From contig CALGIL010000200.1 in assembly GCA_937914895.1 (NCBI GenBank), positions 1 through 8,376 on the forward strand: 8,376 nucleotides of DNA. Direction: 5' to 3'. This DNA comes from an uncultured Angelakisella sp. GTDB lineage: Bacteria; Bacillota; Clostridia; Oscillospirales; Ruminococcaceae. Below the pieces are notes generated by a model. That model was not told the origin of the DNA. It did not search any database and was given only the letters and a program-made list of their open reading frames with translations. A program made the translations under genes and the position numbers. This document shows, in pieces, positions 1 through 7,273 of the stretch; positions within the stretch are counted from its first letter, which is position 1, and every line of letters starts with the position of its first letter.

Positions 1-28
1 CTTTCCCTACACGACGCTCTTCCGATCT
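1..28 (+). other. Illumina TruSeq adapter (read-1 side), sequencing artefact
   Basis: The first 28 bases are identical to the 3' end of the standard TruSeq universal adapter, finishing in the diagnostic CTCTTCCGATCT. This is synthetic library sequence left by untrimmed read-through and is not part of the genome. Genomic sequence starts at about base 29, so the first gene is truncated by the assembly and not by biology. Confidence 0.98.
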
Positions 29-29
29 G

Positions 30-350
30 CTTCTGCCCTTTGAGACCCCCTGGGACGGGGTCATCCAGCGGGTTGCGGAGTCCCCCTCGCCCCAGGAGCT
101 GGACCGGGTGCTCATGTCCTCCAAGCTCACCGACCGGCCCATTTCCGGGGGGGATACCATCGAGGCTGTCACCCTGCGGGTCCGGGAGAGGGTAAGCCGC
201 AAGGGCCTGCGGTATTCGGTGCACCCCGCCGTGGTGCTGCTGGCCTATATGGTCCAGATGGAGATCGAGCTGGAAAACGTCGTCAACATCATCGAGGCCA
301 TCCGTTACAACCTCCCGCCCCAGGATGTGCGCAGTCTGCTCATTCCTTAG
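30..350 (+). CDS. ntpC: V/A-type ATPase subunit C (AC39/V0D family), 3' fragment
   Basis: This is the C-terminal 106 residues of the subunit that links the central rotor shaft (D/F) to the membrane proteolipid ring. The reading frame is open from the adapter junction to a TAG stop at 348-350, and no start codon lies within the genomic part. A GTG at 108 is only an internal valine. The C-terminal pattern is typical of the family: HPAVVLLAYMVQMEIELENV, then a helix, then NLPPQDVR. It corresponds to the 'plxaYLlakexEixNvrxIlxgkxxglpxexIrexL' ending of AC39-type C subunits. It is the first visible member of the ATPase operon, although in Enterococcus hirae ntpC lies between E and the F-type subunit. 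Family members are about 330-350 residues, so roughly two thirds is missing upstream. Identification rests on the C-terminal signature plus operon context. Confidence 0.85.
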   Translation, partial: LLPFETPWDGVIQRVAESPSPQELDRVLMSSKLTDRPISGGDTIEAVTLRVRERVSRKGLRYSVHPAVVLLAYMVQMEIELENVVNIIEAIRYNLPPQDVRSLLIP

Positions 351-352
351 AA

Positions 353-373
353 GGGCGCCACTTTGTACAGAGG
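353..373 (+). repeat. Intergenic 21-nt repeat, copy 1
   Basis: This copy begins GGGCGCCACTTTGTACAG two bases after the stop codon of subunit C. It matches copy 2 at 422-442 in 20 of 21 positions (T versus C at the 14th base), with a period of 69 bases. The motif contains the GGCGCC palindrome. A CGGGAAGRGG box follows each copy, at 381-390 and 471-480. Function is unknown. Confidence 0.75.
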
Positions 374-421
374 GAATGCACGGGAAGAGGAAGAAATCCC
401 TTATTGCTTTCGCGGCCCCGT

Positions 422-442
422 GGGCGCCACTTTGCACAGAGG
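422..442 (+). repeat. Intergenic 21-nt repeat, copy 2
   Basis: Second copy of the GGGCGCCACTTTG motif, with a single difference from copy 1 (C at 435 where copy 1 has T at 366). It is followed by an imperfect hairpin at 455-478. The motif can be translated in several frames, producing look-alike short ORFs with repeated 'PLCTE' or 'LCxKWRP' strings. I regard these as by-products of the DNA repeat and not as genes. Confidence 0.75.
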
Positions 443-454
443 ATACGCGGCATT

Positions 455-478
455 CCTTCCGCGCTGGGCGCGGGAAGG
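455..478 (+). other. Hairpin in the C-I intergenic gap
   Basis: CCTTCCGCGC (455-464) pairs with GCGC (468-471) and GGAAGG (473-478), leaving a 3-nt loop and one bulged G at 472. That makes a 10-bp GC-rich stem. No T-run follows on either strand, so it does not look like an intrinsic terminator. It could be a transcript-stabilising or processing structure between subunits C and I. The pairing is seen directly; the role is inference. Confidence 0.5.
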
Positions 479-497
479 GGCCGAAGCACAAGAAGCA

Positions 498-509
498 CGT
501 TTATAAACG
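498..509. promoter_or_regulatory. 12-bp AT-centred palindrome upstream of subunit I
   Basis: CGTTTATAAACG is a perfect 12-bp palindrome, 32 bases before the subunit I start, in an otherwise GC-rich sequence. It contains TATAAA (502-507), which could serve as a -10 element. No acceptable -35 hexamer sits 16-18 bases upstream (GGCCGA at 479-484). It might be an operator or a weak internal promoter, or simply chance. Confidence 0.25.
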
Positions 510-541
510 CACCCATTATTACGAGGAAGGTGGTGAAGTCT

Positions 542-2491
542 ATGTCCATTGAAAAAATGAGCCTGGCCACCCTGCGGGGGCCCAGCCCCATGCTGGACGA
601 GGTGCTGCTGCGCTGTACCGAATCGGAGGTATTCCATCCCGAGCTGGCGTCCTCCCTGTCGGAATACGCCTCCGCCCTGTCCATCATGAAGGAGGACAAT
701 CCCTACGCGGCGGTGACCAAGGACCTGACGGAGCTGGCCTCCAGCCTTGGCATAGACCTCCGGTACACAAATTTTGACGACCTGGACCTGAAGAACAGCG
801 ACTTTGCCGGGTATGTCCAGGAGGTGAACCAGCGCCTGCAAAAGCATCTGATCCGCAAGCGCGGCGTCCAGCAGATCATCGAGAGCCACACCCGGGCGCT
901 GAAGCACCTGGAGCACATTATGCGGCTGGACTTTAACTTTGACGATATTTTTGCAACCCAGTACCTGGCGGTGCGGTTTGGCCGCCTGCCGTCGGACAGC
1001 TACGGCAAGCTGCGCTACTATAACGACAAGCCCTTTGTCATCTTTTCCTACGACCAGGACGAGGCCTATACCTGGTGCCTCTACCTCACCTCGGTCAGCA
1101 GCAAGGACGAAATCGACGGCATGTTCGCCTCCCTGTTCTTTGAGCGCATCCGCATTCCGGATTACGCCCACGGCACCCCGGAGGAGGCCGCCGGCTTTAT
1201 CCGGGGGGACCTGGAGCGCCAGCGGGCGGAGCTTGCCAAGCTGGACGCGGAAATTGCCGCCATCATCCGGGAAAGCGGCACCCGCCTGAGCATGATCTTC
1301 TCCAAGGCGCGCCTATTGGGCGACGCGTTTGAGCTGCGCAGGTATGCCGCCCGCATCAAGGACGACTTTGTCCTGGTGGGCTTTATCCCCAAAAAGGAAG
1401 AGGAGCGCTTTTCGGCGCTGTTTGCGGACCTGGGGGATCGGCTGGAGCTTTCCCTGATGCCCGCCGACGCGGACGAGCGCCTGACCCCGCCGGTCCGCCT
1501 GAAAAACAACGTCATCCTGCGGCCCTTTGAGATGTTTGTAAACATTTACGGCCTGCCCGGCTACAAGGATCTGGACCCCACCGCCATTGTGGGGCTGACC
1601 TATTCCCTCTTCTTCGGCATCATGTTCGGCGACGTGGGCCAGGGCCTGCTGGTCTGCCTGCTGGGCGTCTTCCTCCAAAAGACCCGGAAGATGCCCCTGG
1701 GCGGCGTCATGAGCCGCATCGGCGTCTCCTCCATGATCTTCGGCTTCTTCTTCGGCTCGGTCTTCGGGTTTGAGGACCTGCTGGTGCCGGTGCACCGGGC
1801 GCTGTTTGGGGTGGACCACCTGGTCCACGTCATGGCGCCCGAGATGACCACCAACCTGCTGCTGGGGGCCATCGGCCTTGGCATCTTTATCATTTTGATG
1901 GCCATGGCGGTCAACGTGGTGCTGGGCATCCGCCAGCGCGACTGGGAGCGGGCCTTCTTTTCCAACAACGGCCTTGCCGGCATCGTCTTTTACGGCGGCA
2001 TTGTGGCGGCGGTGGTCTGCACCATGCTGCTGCACATCAACCTGCTGGTTCCCGCGTACATTGTGCCGGTGGTGGCCGTCCCGCTGCTCATCGTGTTCTT
2101 CAAGGAACCCCTGGGCCTGCTGCTGGAAAAGAAAAAGCCCTTTCCCGAAGGGATTGGCAACTTTGTGTTGACCAACTTTTTCGAGATGTTCGAGGTCATC
2201 CTCAGCTTCTTTTCCAACACCCTGTCCTTTTTGCGTGTGGGGGCCTTTGTGCTGGTCCACGCCGGCATGATGGTGGTGGTCTTTACCCTGTCGGACATGG
2301 TGGGGGCGGCGGCCAGCCCCGTGGTCATCATCATCGGCAACCTGTTTGTCTCGGCCCTGGAGGGCCTTATCGTGGGCATCCAGGTGCTGCGCCTTGAGTT
2401 TTACGAAATTTTCAGCCGCTTTTTTGACGGCGACGGAAAGCCCTTTGAACCCGCTTTGGTGGACTACTCGGTCAGCGCCGAGCAACACTGA
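542..2491 (+). CDS. ntpI: V/A-type ATPase subunit I (a-subunit, membrane stator)
   Basis: This 649-residue protein is the membrane stator that forms the ion half-channels against the K-ring and anchors the peripheral stalk. Residues 1 to about 330 are the soluble coiled-coil and alpha/beta domain. From about residue 346 there are roughly seven or eight membrane segments, starting with SLFFGIMFGDVGQG, the conserved FGxMxGDxGxG signature. The essential channel arginine is R565 in LSFLRVGAFVLVHAG. A second conserved arginine is R617 in ALEGLIVGIQVLRLEFYE, with E607 before it. I chose the ATG at 542 because the protein then opens with the family-typical MSIEKM, and because AAGGTGG (527-533) lies 8 bases upstream. 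The frame remains open farther upstream, but through the repeat region. Length matches the family (about 600-670). It follows C by 191 bp and precedes K by 50 bp. Confidence 0.95.
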   Translation: MSIEKMSLATLRGPSPMLDEVLLRCTESEVFHPELASSLSEYASALSIMKEDNPYAAVTKDLTELASSLGIDLRYTNFDDLDLKNSDFAGYVQEVNQRLQKHLIRKRGVQQIIESHTRALKHLEHIMRLDFNFDDIFATQYLAVRFGRLPSDSYGKLRYYNDKPFVIFSYDQDEAYTWCLYLTSVSSKDEIDGMFASLFFERIRIPDYAHGTPEEAAGFIRGDLERQRAELAKLDAEIAAIIRESGTRLSMIFSKARLLGDAFELRRYAARIKDDFVLVGFIPKKEEERFSALFADLGDRLELSLMPADADERLTPPVRLKNNVILRPFEMFVNIYGLPGYKDLDPTAIVGLTYSLFFGIMFGDVGQGLLVCLLGVFLQKTRKMPLGGVMSRIGVSSMIFGFFFGSVFGFEDLLVPVHRALFGVDHLVHVMAPEMTTNLLLGAIGLGIFIILMAMAVNVVLGIRQRDWERAFFSNNGLAGIVFYGGIVAAVVCTMLLHINLLVPAYIVPVVAVPLLIVFFKEPLGLLLEKKKPFPEGIGNFVLTNFFEMFEVILSFFSNTLSFLRVGAFVLVHAGMMVVVFTLSDMVGAAASPVVIIIGNLFVSALEGLIVGIQVLRLEFYEIFSRFFDGDGKPFEPALVDYSVSAEQH

Positions 2492-2541
2492 TCATAATCG
2501 TACTCTGCTATGGACACCATCACATTTTGGAGGTACTAGTC

Positions 2542-2994
2542 ATGAATATCGCTATGCTTTGTCTGTTCCCCCTGGCAGTGGTCATTCTGCTGGCCATGCC
2601 CCTTGTCCCCGCCTACAAAAAAATCACCACCGGCCAGCAGGCCCGCGGTGCCGTCCTGTGCAACCTGTGCGCCTTCTTCGGCGTGGCCGCCCTGATGCTG
2701 GTCCTGCCCGCCACCGGCGCCCTCTCGCTGGCCCAGGCCGCCCCTGACGCGGCCGCCGCCGAGGCCGTGGCGCGCACCGTGGGCGACGGCATGGCGTACC
2801 TGTCCGCGGCCCTGGCCACCGGGCTTTCCTGCATCGGCGCCGGCATTGCCGTGGCCTCCGCCGCCCCCGCCGCCGTGGGCGCCGTCTCCGAGGACCCCAA
2901 AAGCTTTGGTAAGGCCATGATCTTCGTGGTGCTGGGCGAAGGCGTCGCCATTTACGGCATGCTCATCTCCATCCTCATCATCAACACCCTGTAA
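2542..2994 (+). CDS. ntpK: V/A-type ATPase subunit K (proteolipid, c-ring)
   Basis: This 150-residue, very hydrophobic protein forms the rotor ring that carries ions across the membrane. There are four predicted membrane segments at about 1-24, 42-66, 78-112 and 124-150. The second hairpin is the canonical c-type unit: a glycine/alanine-rich helix (GAGIAVASAAPAAVGA), a polar loop (SEDPKSFGK) and a helix with the ion-binding carboxylate E133 in LGEGVAIYG. The first hairpin has a basic loop (YKKITTGQQAR) and no carboxylate, so it is not an ordinary c repeat. Compared with E. hirae NtpK, the residue 29 positions before the carboxylate (Q110 there, a sodium ligand) is V104 here. This leans towards protons, but weakly. 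The ATG at 2542 has GGAGG (2529-2533) at an 8-base spacing. An in-frame TTG at 2527 would put the ribosome binding site inside the gene, so I rejected it. Confidence 0.93.
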   Translation: MNIAMLCLFPLAVVILLAMPLVPAYKKITTGQQARGAVLCNLCAFFGVAALMLVLPATGALSLAQAAPDAAAAEAVARTVGDGMAYLSAALATGLSCIGAGIAVASAAPAAVGAVSEDPKSFGKAMIFVVLGEGVAIYGMLISILIINTL

Positions 2995-3031
2995 GTCCGC
3001 GTTTTACTCTGAGGAAAGGGGGAGGTCCGCC

Positions 3032-3340
3032 GTGCGTTTTTATCTGCTCAGCGACAACATCGACACCCTGATGGGCATGCGCCTGGCCGGCATCGAAGGC
3101 CGGGTCATCCATGAGGCCCATGAGGTGGAGGAGGCCCTGAACCAACTGGTCAAGGACGAATCCATCGGGGTCATCCTGGTAACCGGCAAGCTGGCGGAGC
3201 TGTGCCCGGAGCTGATTACCAGCATCAAGCTTAATTACAAGCGCCCCCTGCTGGTAAGCGTGGCCGACCGCCACGGCGCGGGACAGCTGTCCCAAAACAT
3301 CCAACGGTATGTAAAGGAAGCAGTGGGGATCGAGATCTAG
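3032..3340 (+). CDS. V/A-type ATPase subunit F (central stalk)
   Basis: This 102-residue soluble subunit sits with D in the rotating central shaft and modulates ATPase activity. Family motifs run through the whole protein: MRFYLLSDNIDTLMGMRLAGIEG at the start, IGVILVTGKLAELC in the middle, then PLLVSVADRHG and the C-terminal RYVKEAVGIEI. It is a small Rossmann-like fold, and the length is usual for the family (about 100-105). The start is GTG at 3032, supported by the strong GGAGG at 3021-3025 six bases upstream and by the fit of the N-terminus to the family. It lies 37 bp after K and 24 bp before E. This protein is equivalent to E. hirae NtpG; naming differs between systems, so I give no symbol. 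Confidence 0.95.
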   Translation: MRFYLLSDNIDTLMGMRLAGIEGRVIHEAHEVEEALNQLVKDESIGVILVTGKLAELCPELITSIKLNYKRPLLVSVADRHGAGQLSQNIQRYVKEAVGIEI

Positions 3341-3364
3341 CCACGGAAAGGATGATGCCTTATT

Positions 3365-3961
3365 ATGGCAACCATACAGGAGCGGTCCCAGATGATCGAG
3401 GCCGCCGTGCTGAAGGAGGCCGGGGAAAAAGCGGCCGCCCTGCACAAGCAGGCGGACGACTATATGGCCGCGGCGCTGAAGCGGGCCGAGGAGGAAGTCC
3501 TGCGGGATCTGTACAACAAGATCCAGGAGGAGGTGGCCGACATCCACGGCGCCTCCACCCGGTCCATCTCCCAGCAGGAGACCCAGGCCCGGCACAACCT
3601 GCTGCTGAAGCGCGAGGAGATTACAAAGTCGGTGTTTTACCAGGTGCGGCTGCGCCTGCAGGACTACACCCAGTCCTCCTCCTATGCCAGGTGGATGCTG
3701 GACCGCGCCAAAAACCTGGCGGAGCACCATCCCCTGGAAAACAGCACCGTGCTGCTGCGGCCCGTGGACTACCATTTTGCCGTGGAATTTGACAAGATTT
3801 TCGGGCAGAAGTGCCATATCATCGCCGACGAAAATATCCACATCGGCGGCTTTCAGATGATGAACCAGGGTGCGGGCATTTTTGTGGACGAAACCCTGGA
3901 CAGCCGGCTGGAGGACTTAAAGCCCTGGTTTTACTCCAACTCCGGCCTTGCCATTCAATAA
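3365..3961 (+). CDS. ntpE: V/A-type ATPase subunit E (peripheral stalk)
   Basis: This 198-residue protein forms the peripheral stalk that holds the catalytic head against rotation. The N-terminal half (about 1-105) is a long charged helix suited to coiled-coil pairing, with runs such as AALKRAEEEVLRDLYNKIQEE and RHNLLLKREEITKSVFYQVR. The C-terminal half (about 106-198) is the globular domain that contacts the head, ending in GAGIFVDETLDSRLEDLKPWFYSNSG, typical of the vATP-synt_E family. The start is fixed at the ATG at 3365 because an in-frame stop (TGA at 3353) lies just upstream. The best Shine-Dalgarno (AAAGGA, 3347-3352) is 12 bases away, which is long and may lower expression relative to its neighbours. 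No separate partner subunit (G/H type) is visible in the operon. Confidence 0.93.
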   Translation: MATIQERSQMIEAAVLKEAGEKAAALHKQADDYMAAALKRAEEEVLRDLYNKIQEEVADIHGASTRSISQQETQARHNLLLKREEITKSVFYQVRLRLQDYTQSSSYARWMLDRAKNLAEHHPLENSTVLLRPVDYHFAVEFDKIFGQKCHIIADENIHIGGFQMMNQGAGIFVDETLDSRLEDLKPWFYSNSGLAIQ

Positions 3962-4006
3962 TCCGAGGTTCGCCTTAGGACCTGCGAGAAAGCGGTGGTA
4001 ATCGTC

Positions 4007-5821
4007 ATGCAAAACGTAATTTATTCCATCAACGGCCCCGTCGTCACCGTGCGGGACTCCAAGGACTTCTCCATGCAGGAGATGGTGTATGTGGGCGAAA
4101 AGCGCCTGGTGGGCGAGGTCATTTCCATCACCAACCGCAGCACCACCATCCAGGTGTACGAGTCCACCACCGGCCTGCGCTGCGGCGAGCCCGTGGCGCC
4201 CACCGGCAGCCCCATCTGCGCCGTGCTGGGGCCCGGCATCCTGTCCAATATCTTCGACGGCATCCAGCGTCCCTTAAAGGCGCTGGAAAGCCTGTCCGGC
4301 GCCTTTATCGACTCCGGCGTGGCCGTGTCCGCCCTGGACGGGGACCGCACCTGGCAGGTCACGGTGCTGGCCCATGCGGGCGACCGTCTGTCCCCGGGGC
4401 AGGCGTACGCCTCCTGCCCCGAGACCTCTCTCATCACCCACCGGTGCCTGCTGCCCCCGGACCTGTCCGGCCAGGTGGTGTGGGCGGCCCCCGACGGCGC
4501 CTACCACATCCACGACTGTGTTTTAAAGCTTAAAGACGACAAGGGCAAAGAGCATGAGCTGACCCTGTGCCAGCGGTGGCCCATCCGCGTCCCCCGCCCG
4601 GTACGCCAGCGCATGCCCATCACCCGGCCCCTCATCACCGGCCAGCGGGTCATCGACACCCTGTTCCCCATTGCCAAGGGGGGCACCGCCGCCGTGCCCG
4701 GGGGCTTTGGCACCGGCAAGACCATGACCCAGCACCAGCTGGCCAAATGGTGCGACGCCGACATCATCGTCTACATCGGCTGCGGCGAGCGCGGCAACGA
4801 GATGACCCAGGTGCTGGAGGAGTTTACGGGCCTTATCGACCCCAAAACCGGCCGGCCCCTTACCGACCGCACGGTGCTGATCGCCAACACCTCCAACATG
4901 CCCGTGGCCGCCCGGGAGGCCTCCATCTACACCGGCATCACCCTGGCGGAATACTACCGGGACATGGGCTATCACGTGGCCATTATGGCCGACTCCACCT
5001 CCCGCTGGGCCGAGGCGCTCCGCGAAATTTCCGGCCGGCTGGAGGAAATGCCCGCCGAGGAGGGCTTTCCCGCCTATCTGCCCTCCCGTCTGTCGGAGTT
5101 TTACGAGCGGGCCGGCTATATGGTGGCCCTTTGCGGCCAGGAGGGCAGCGTCTCCATCATCGGGGCCGTGTCGCCCCAGGGCGCCGATTTTTCCGAGCCG
5201 GTGACCCAAAACACCAAGCGGTTTGTCCGGTGCTTTTGGGCGCTGGATAAATCCCTGGCCTATGCCCGCCACTACCCCGCCATCAACTGGACCACCAGCT
5301 ACAGCGAGTATGTGGAGGACCTGCGCCCCTGGTACCGGGAAAACGTGGACCCCTCCTTTACCAAAAAGCGCCAGGCCATTGTGGGGCTTTTGCACGAGGA
5401 GGAAAAGCTGATGGAGATTGTCAAGCTCATCGGCTCCGACGTGCTGCCCGACGAGCAGAAGCTGGTCATCGAGATCTGCCGGGTCATCCGGGTGGGCTTC
5501 CTCCAGCAAAACGCTTTTCACAAGGACGACACCTTTGTCTCGCTGGAAAAGCAGCTGAAGATGATGGAGGTCATCCTTTACCTGTACGACAAGGTAAAGG
5601 GCCTGGTGATGAAGGGCACACCCATCAGCTCGGTGCTGGAAACGGGGCTGTTTGATAAAATTGTCAAGATGAAATACGACATCCCCGGCGACAAGCTGGA
5701 GCTGTTTGACGACTATAAGCTGGACATTGAGCTGGAGCTGGCCAAGGTGTACGTCCCCGAGACCCAGGAGGGCTCCGCCCCAGGCGCCCAGGCCCCCCAG
5801 AAAGGAGACGATCTGTCATGA
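4007..5821 (+). CDS. ntpA: V/A-type ATPase catalytic subunit A
   Basis: This 604-residue catalytic subunit binds and hydrolyses (or makes) ATP in the A3B3 head. In order: an N-terminal beta-barrel ([13 protein letters not shown]), the A-specific bulge insertion at about 115-200, the nucleotide-binding core and a C-terminal helical domain. The Walker A loop is GGFGTGKT with K238. The catalytic glutamate is E261 in GCGERGNEM. Walker B ends at D329 in [17 protein letters not shown]. The ATG at 4007 gives the family-typical [13 protein letters not shown], with a weak GGTGG (3994-3998) 8 bases upstream. A GTG at 3995 in the same frame would overlap that site. The last 18 or so residues are a Pro/Gly/Gln-rich tail whose coding DNA also carries the ribosome binding site of B. 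The TGA stop overlaps the ATG of B (ATGA, 5818-5821), which suggests translational coupling. Confidence 0.97.
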   Translation: MQNVIYSINGPVVTVRDSKDFSMQEMVYVGEKRLVGEVISITNRSTTIQVYESTTGLRCGEPVAPTGSPICAVLGPGILSNIFDGIQRPLKALESLSGAFIDSGVAVSALDGDRTWQVTVLAHAGDRLSPGQAYASCPETSLITHRCLLPPDLSGQVVWAAPDGAYHIHDCVLKLKDDKGKEHELTLCQRWPIRVPRPVRQRMPITRPLITGQRVIDTLFPIAKGGTAAVPGGFGTGKTMTQHQLAKWCDADIIVYIGCGERGNEMTQVLEEFTGLIDPKTGRPLTDRTVLIANTSNMPVAAREASIYTGITLAEYYRDMGYHVAIMADSTSRWAEALREISGRLEEMPAEEGFPAYLPSRLSEFYERAGYMVALCGQEGSVSIIGAVSPQGADFSEPVTQNTKRFVRCFWALDKSLAYARHYPAINWTTSYSEYVEDLRPWYRENVDPSFTKKRQAIVGLLHEEEKLMEIVKLIGSDVLPDEQKLVIEICRVIRVGFLQQNAFHKDDTFVSLEKQLKMMEVILYLYDKVKGLVMKGTPISSVLETGLFDKIVKMKYDIPGDKLELFDDYKLDIELELAKVYVPETQEGSAPGAQAPQKGDDLS

Positions 5822-7227
5822 GCGTACAATTCATCGGCCTGAAGGAAGTGACCGGGCCCCTGGTAGTGCTGGACAATGTCTCCGACGTCAGCTTTGAGGA
5901 AATGGCCGAGCTGGTGCTGGAGGACGGCACCGTCCGCACCGGCCGCGTAGTGCTGCTGGAGGGCAGCCGGGCGGTCATCCAGGTCTTTGAGGGCACCAGC
6001 GGCCTTTCGCTGACCAACACCAAGACCCGCCTTTTGGGCCACCCCATGGAGCTGGCCCTGTCCAGGGAGCTGCTGGGCCGGGTGTTTTCCGGCTCAGGCC
6101 GCCCCATCGACGGCCTGGGAGAAGTGTTTGCCGAGCGCTTTGAGGACATTAACGGCAGCCCCATCAACCCGGTGTCCCGGGTGTATCCCCGCAACTATAT
6201 CCGCACCGGCATCTCCTCCATCGACGCCCTGATGACCCTGATCCGGGGGCAGAAGCTGCCCATTTTTTCCGGGTCGGGCATGAGCCACAACAAGCTGGCG
6301 GCCCAGATTGTCCGCCAGGCCCGGGTGACCGAGCAGGGCAGCGAGGACGCCAGCCAGAACTTCTGCGTGGTGTTTGCCGCCATGGGCGTCAAAAACGACG
6401 TGGCCGACTACTTCCGCAGCTCCTTTGAGCAAAGCGGCGTGCTGAAAAACGTGGTCATGTTCCTCAACCTGTCCAACGACCCCATCATCGAGCGGATTTT
6501 GACCCCCCGCTGCGCTTTGACGGCGGCGGAATACCTGGCCTTTGAGCATGGAATGCACGTGCTGGTGGTGCTGACCGACATGACCGCCTACGCCGAGGCC
6601 CTGCGGGAATTCTCCTCCTCCAAGGGGGAGATCCCCGGGCGCAAGGGCTTTCCGGGCTACCTTTACTCCGACCTTGCCTCCATTTACGAGCGGGCCGGCA
6701 TCATCCAGGGCCGCAGCGGCAGCGTCACCCAAATCCCCATTCTGACCATGCCCAACGACGACATCACCCACCCCGTGCCCGACCTGACCGGGTATATTAC
6801 CGAGGGGCAGATTGTGCTGGACCGGAGTCTTGACCAGATGGGGGTATACCCGCCCATTTCGGTGCTGCCCTCCCTTTCCCGCCTGATGAAGGACGGCATC
6901 GGCGAGGGCTACACCCGGGAGGACCACTCCGCCCTGGGCAACCAGCTGTTTGCCTCCTACGCCAAGGTGCAGGACGCCCGCAGCCTGGCGTCGGTCATCG
7001 GCGAGGAGGAGCTGTCCCCCATCGACAAAAACTACCTGGAATTCGGCGGGTACTTCGAGCGCTTTTTTGTAGGCCAGTCCTTTGACGAAAACCGCACCAT
7101 CCAGCAGACCCTGGACCTGGGCTGGAAGCTCCTTTCGCTGCTGCCCAGGGAGGAGCTGGACCGGGTGGACGACAAGCTGCTGGCGCAGCATTACGACCCC
7201 GCCGGCGCCCGGATGTTCCGGGGCTAG
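5818..7227 (+). CDS. ntpB: V/A-type ATPase subunit B (non-catalytic nucleotide-binding)
   Basis: This 469-residue subunit alternates with A in the head and contributes to the catalytic interface without hydrolysing ATP. The P-loop is degenerate (GSGMSHNK, residues 152-159), which is the mark of B subunits and separates it from A. Other family blocks are [51 protein letters not shown] and [10 protein letters not shown]. The last carries R355, equivalent to the arginine finger that reaches into the active site of A. Length is usual (about 455-475). The start ATG overlaps the stop of A by 4 bases, with AAAGGAG at 5801-5807 spaced 10 bases away. Both reinitiation and independent initiation are possible, fitting the 1:1 need for A and B. 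Confidence 0.97.
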   Translation: MSVQFIGLKEVTGPLVVLDNVSDVSFEEMAELVLEDGTVRTGRVVLLEGSRAVIQVFEGTSGLSLTNTKTRLLGHPMELALSRELLGRVFSGSGRPIDGLGEVFAERFEDINGSPINPVSRVYPRNYIRTGISSIDALMTLIRGQKLPIFSGSGMSHNKLAAQIVRQARVTEQGSEDASQNFCVVFAAMGVKNDVADYFRSSFEQSGVLKNVVMFLNLSNDPIIERILTPRCALTAAEYLAFEHGMHVLVVLTDMTAYAEALREFSSSKGEIPGRKGFPGYLYSDLASIYERAGIIQGRSGSVTQIPILTMPNDDITHPVPDLTGYITEGQIVLDRSLDQMGVYPPISVLPSLSRLMKDGIGEGYTREDHSALGNQLFASYAKVQDARSLASVIGEEELSPIDKNYLEFGGYFERFFVGQSFDENRTIQQTLDLGWKLLSLLPREELDRVDDKLLAQHYDPAGARMFRG

Positions 7228-7273
7228 GGCGGGCTGACCGGACCAGGCGTTTTTAGGAAGGGAGGGTTCCGGG

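Noticed and set aside
404..541. Longer N-terminus for subunit I starting at 404
   Set aside because: The extra 46 residues are encoded by the repeat/hairpin region and are Arg/Gly-rich. Family proteins begin near MSIEKM, and the ribosome binding site fits the 542 start.
325..552. Possible small plus-strand gene with repeated PLCTE strings
   Set aside because: It starts inside the C subunit, runs through the duplicated 21-nt DNA motif and ends inside subunit I. Its internal repeat is explained by the DNA repeat, and it has no ribosome binding site.
340..699. Minus-strand frame with repeated LCxKWRP strings
   Set aside because: It is antisense to the repeats and to the start of subunit I, with no promoter or ribosome binding site. 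The repetition again comes from the DNA motif.
1313..2488. Long minus-strand frame opposite subunit I (391 codons)
   Set aside because: It is a His/Gln/Gly-rich antisense shadow produced by GC-rich third positions of the real gene, with no recognisable domain.
4697..4723. Walker A written GGFGTGKT instead of GPFGSGKT in subunit A
   Set aside because: It still satisfies GxxxxGKT with the catalytic lysine. I take it as ordinary clostridial-type variation and not a functional change.
6271..6294. Broken P-loop in subunit B
   Set aside because: Loss of the lysine-threonine P-loop is the normal state for non-catalytic B subunits and is not damage.
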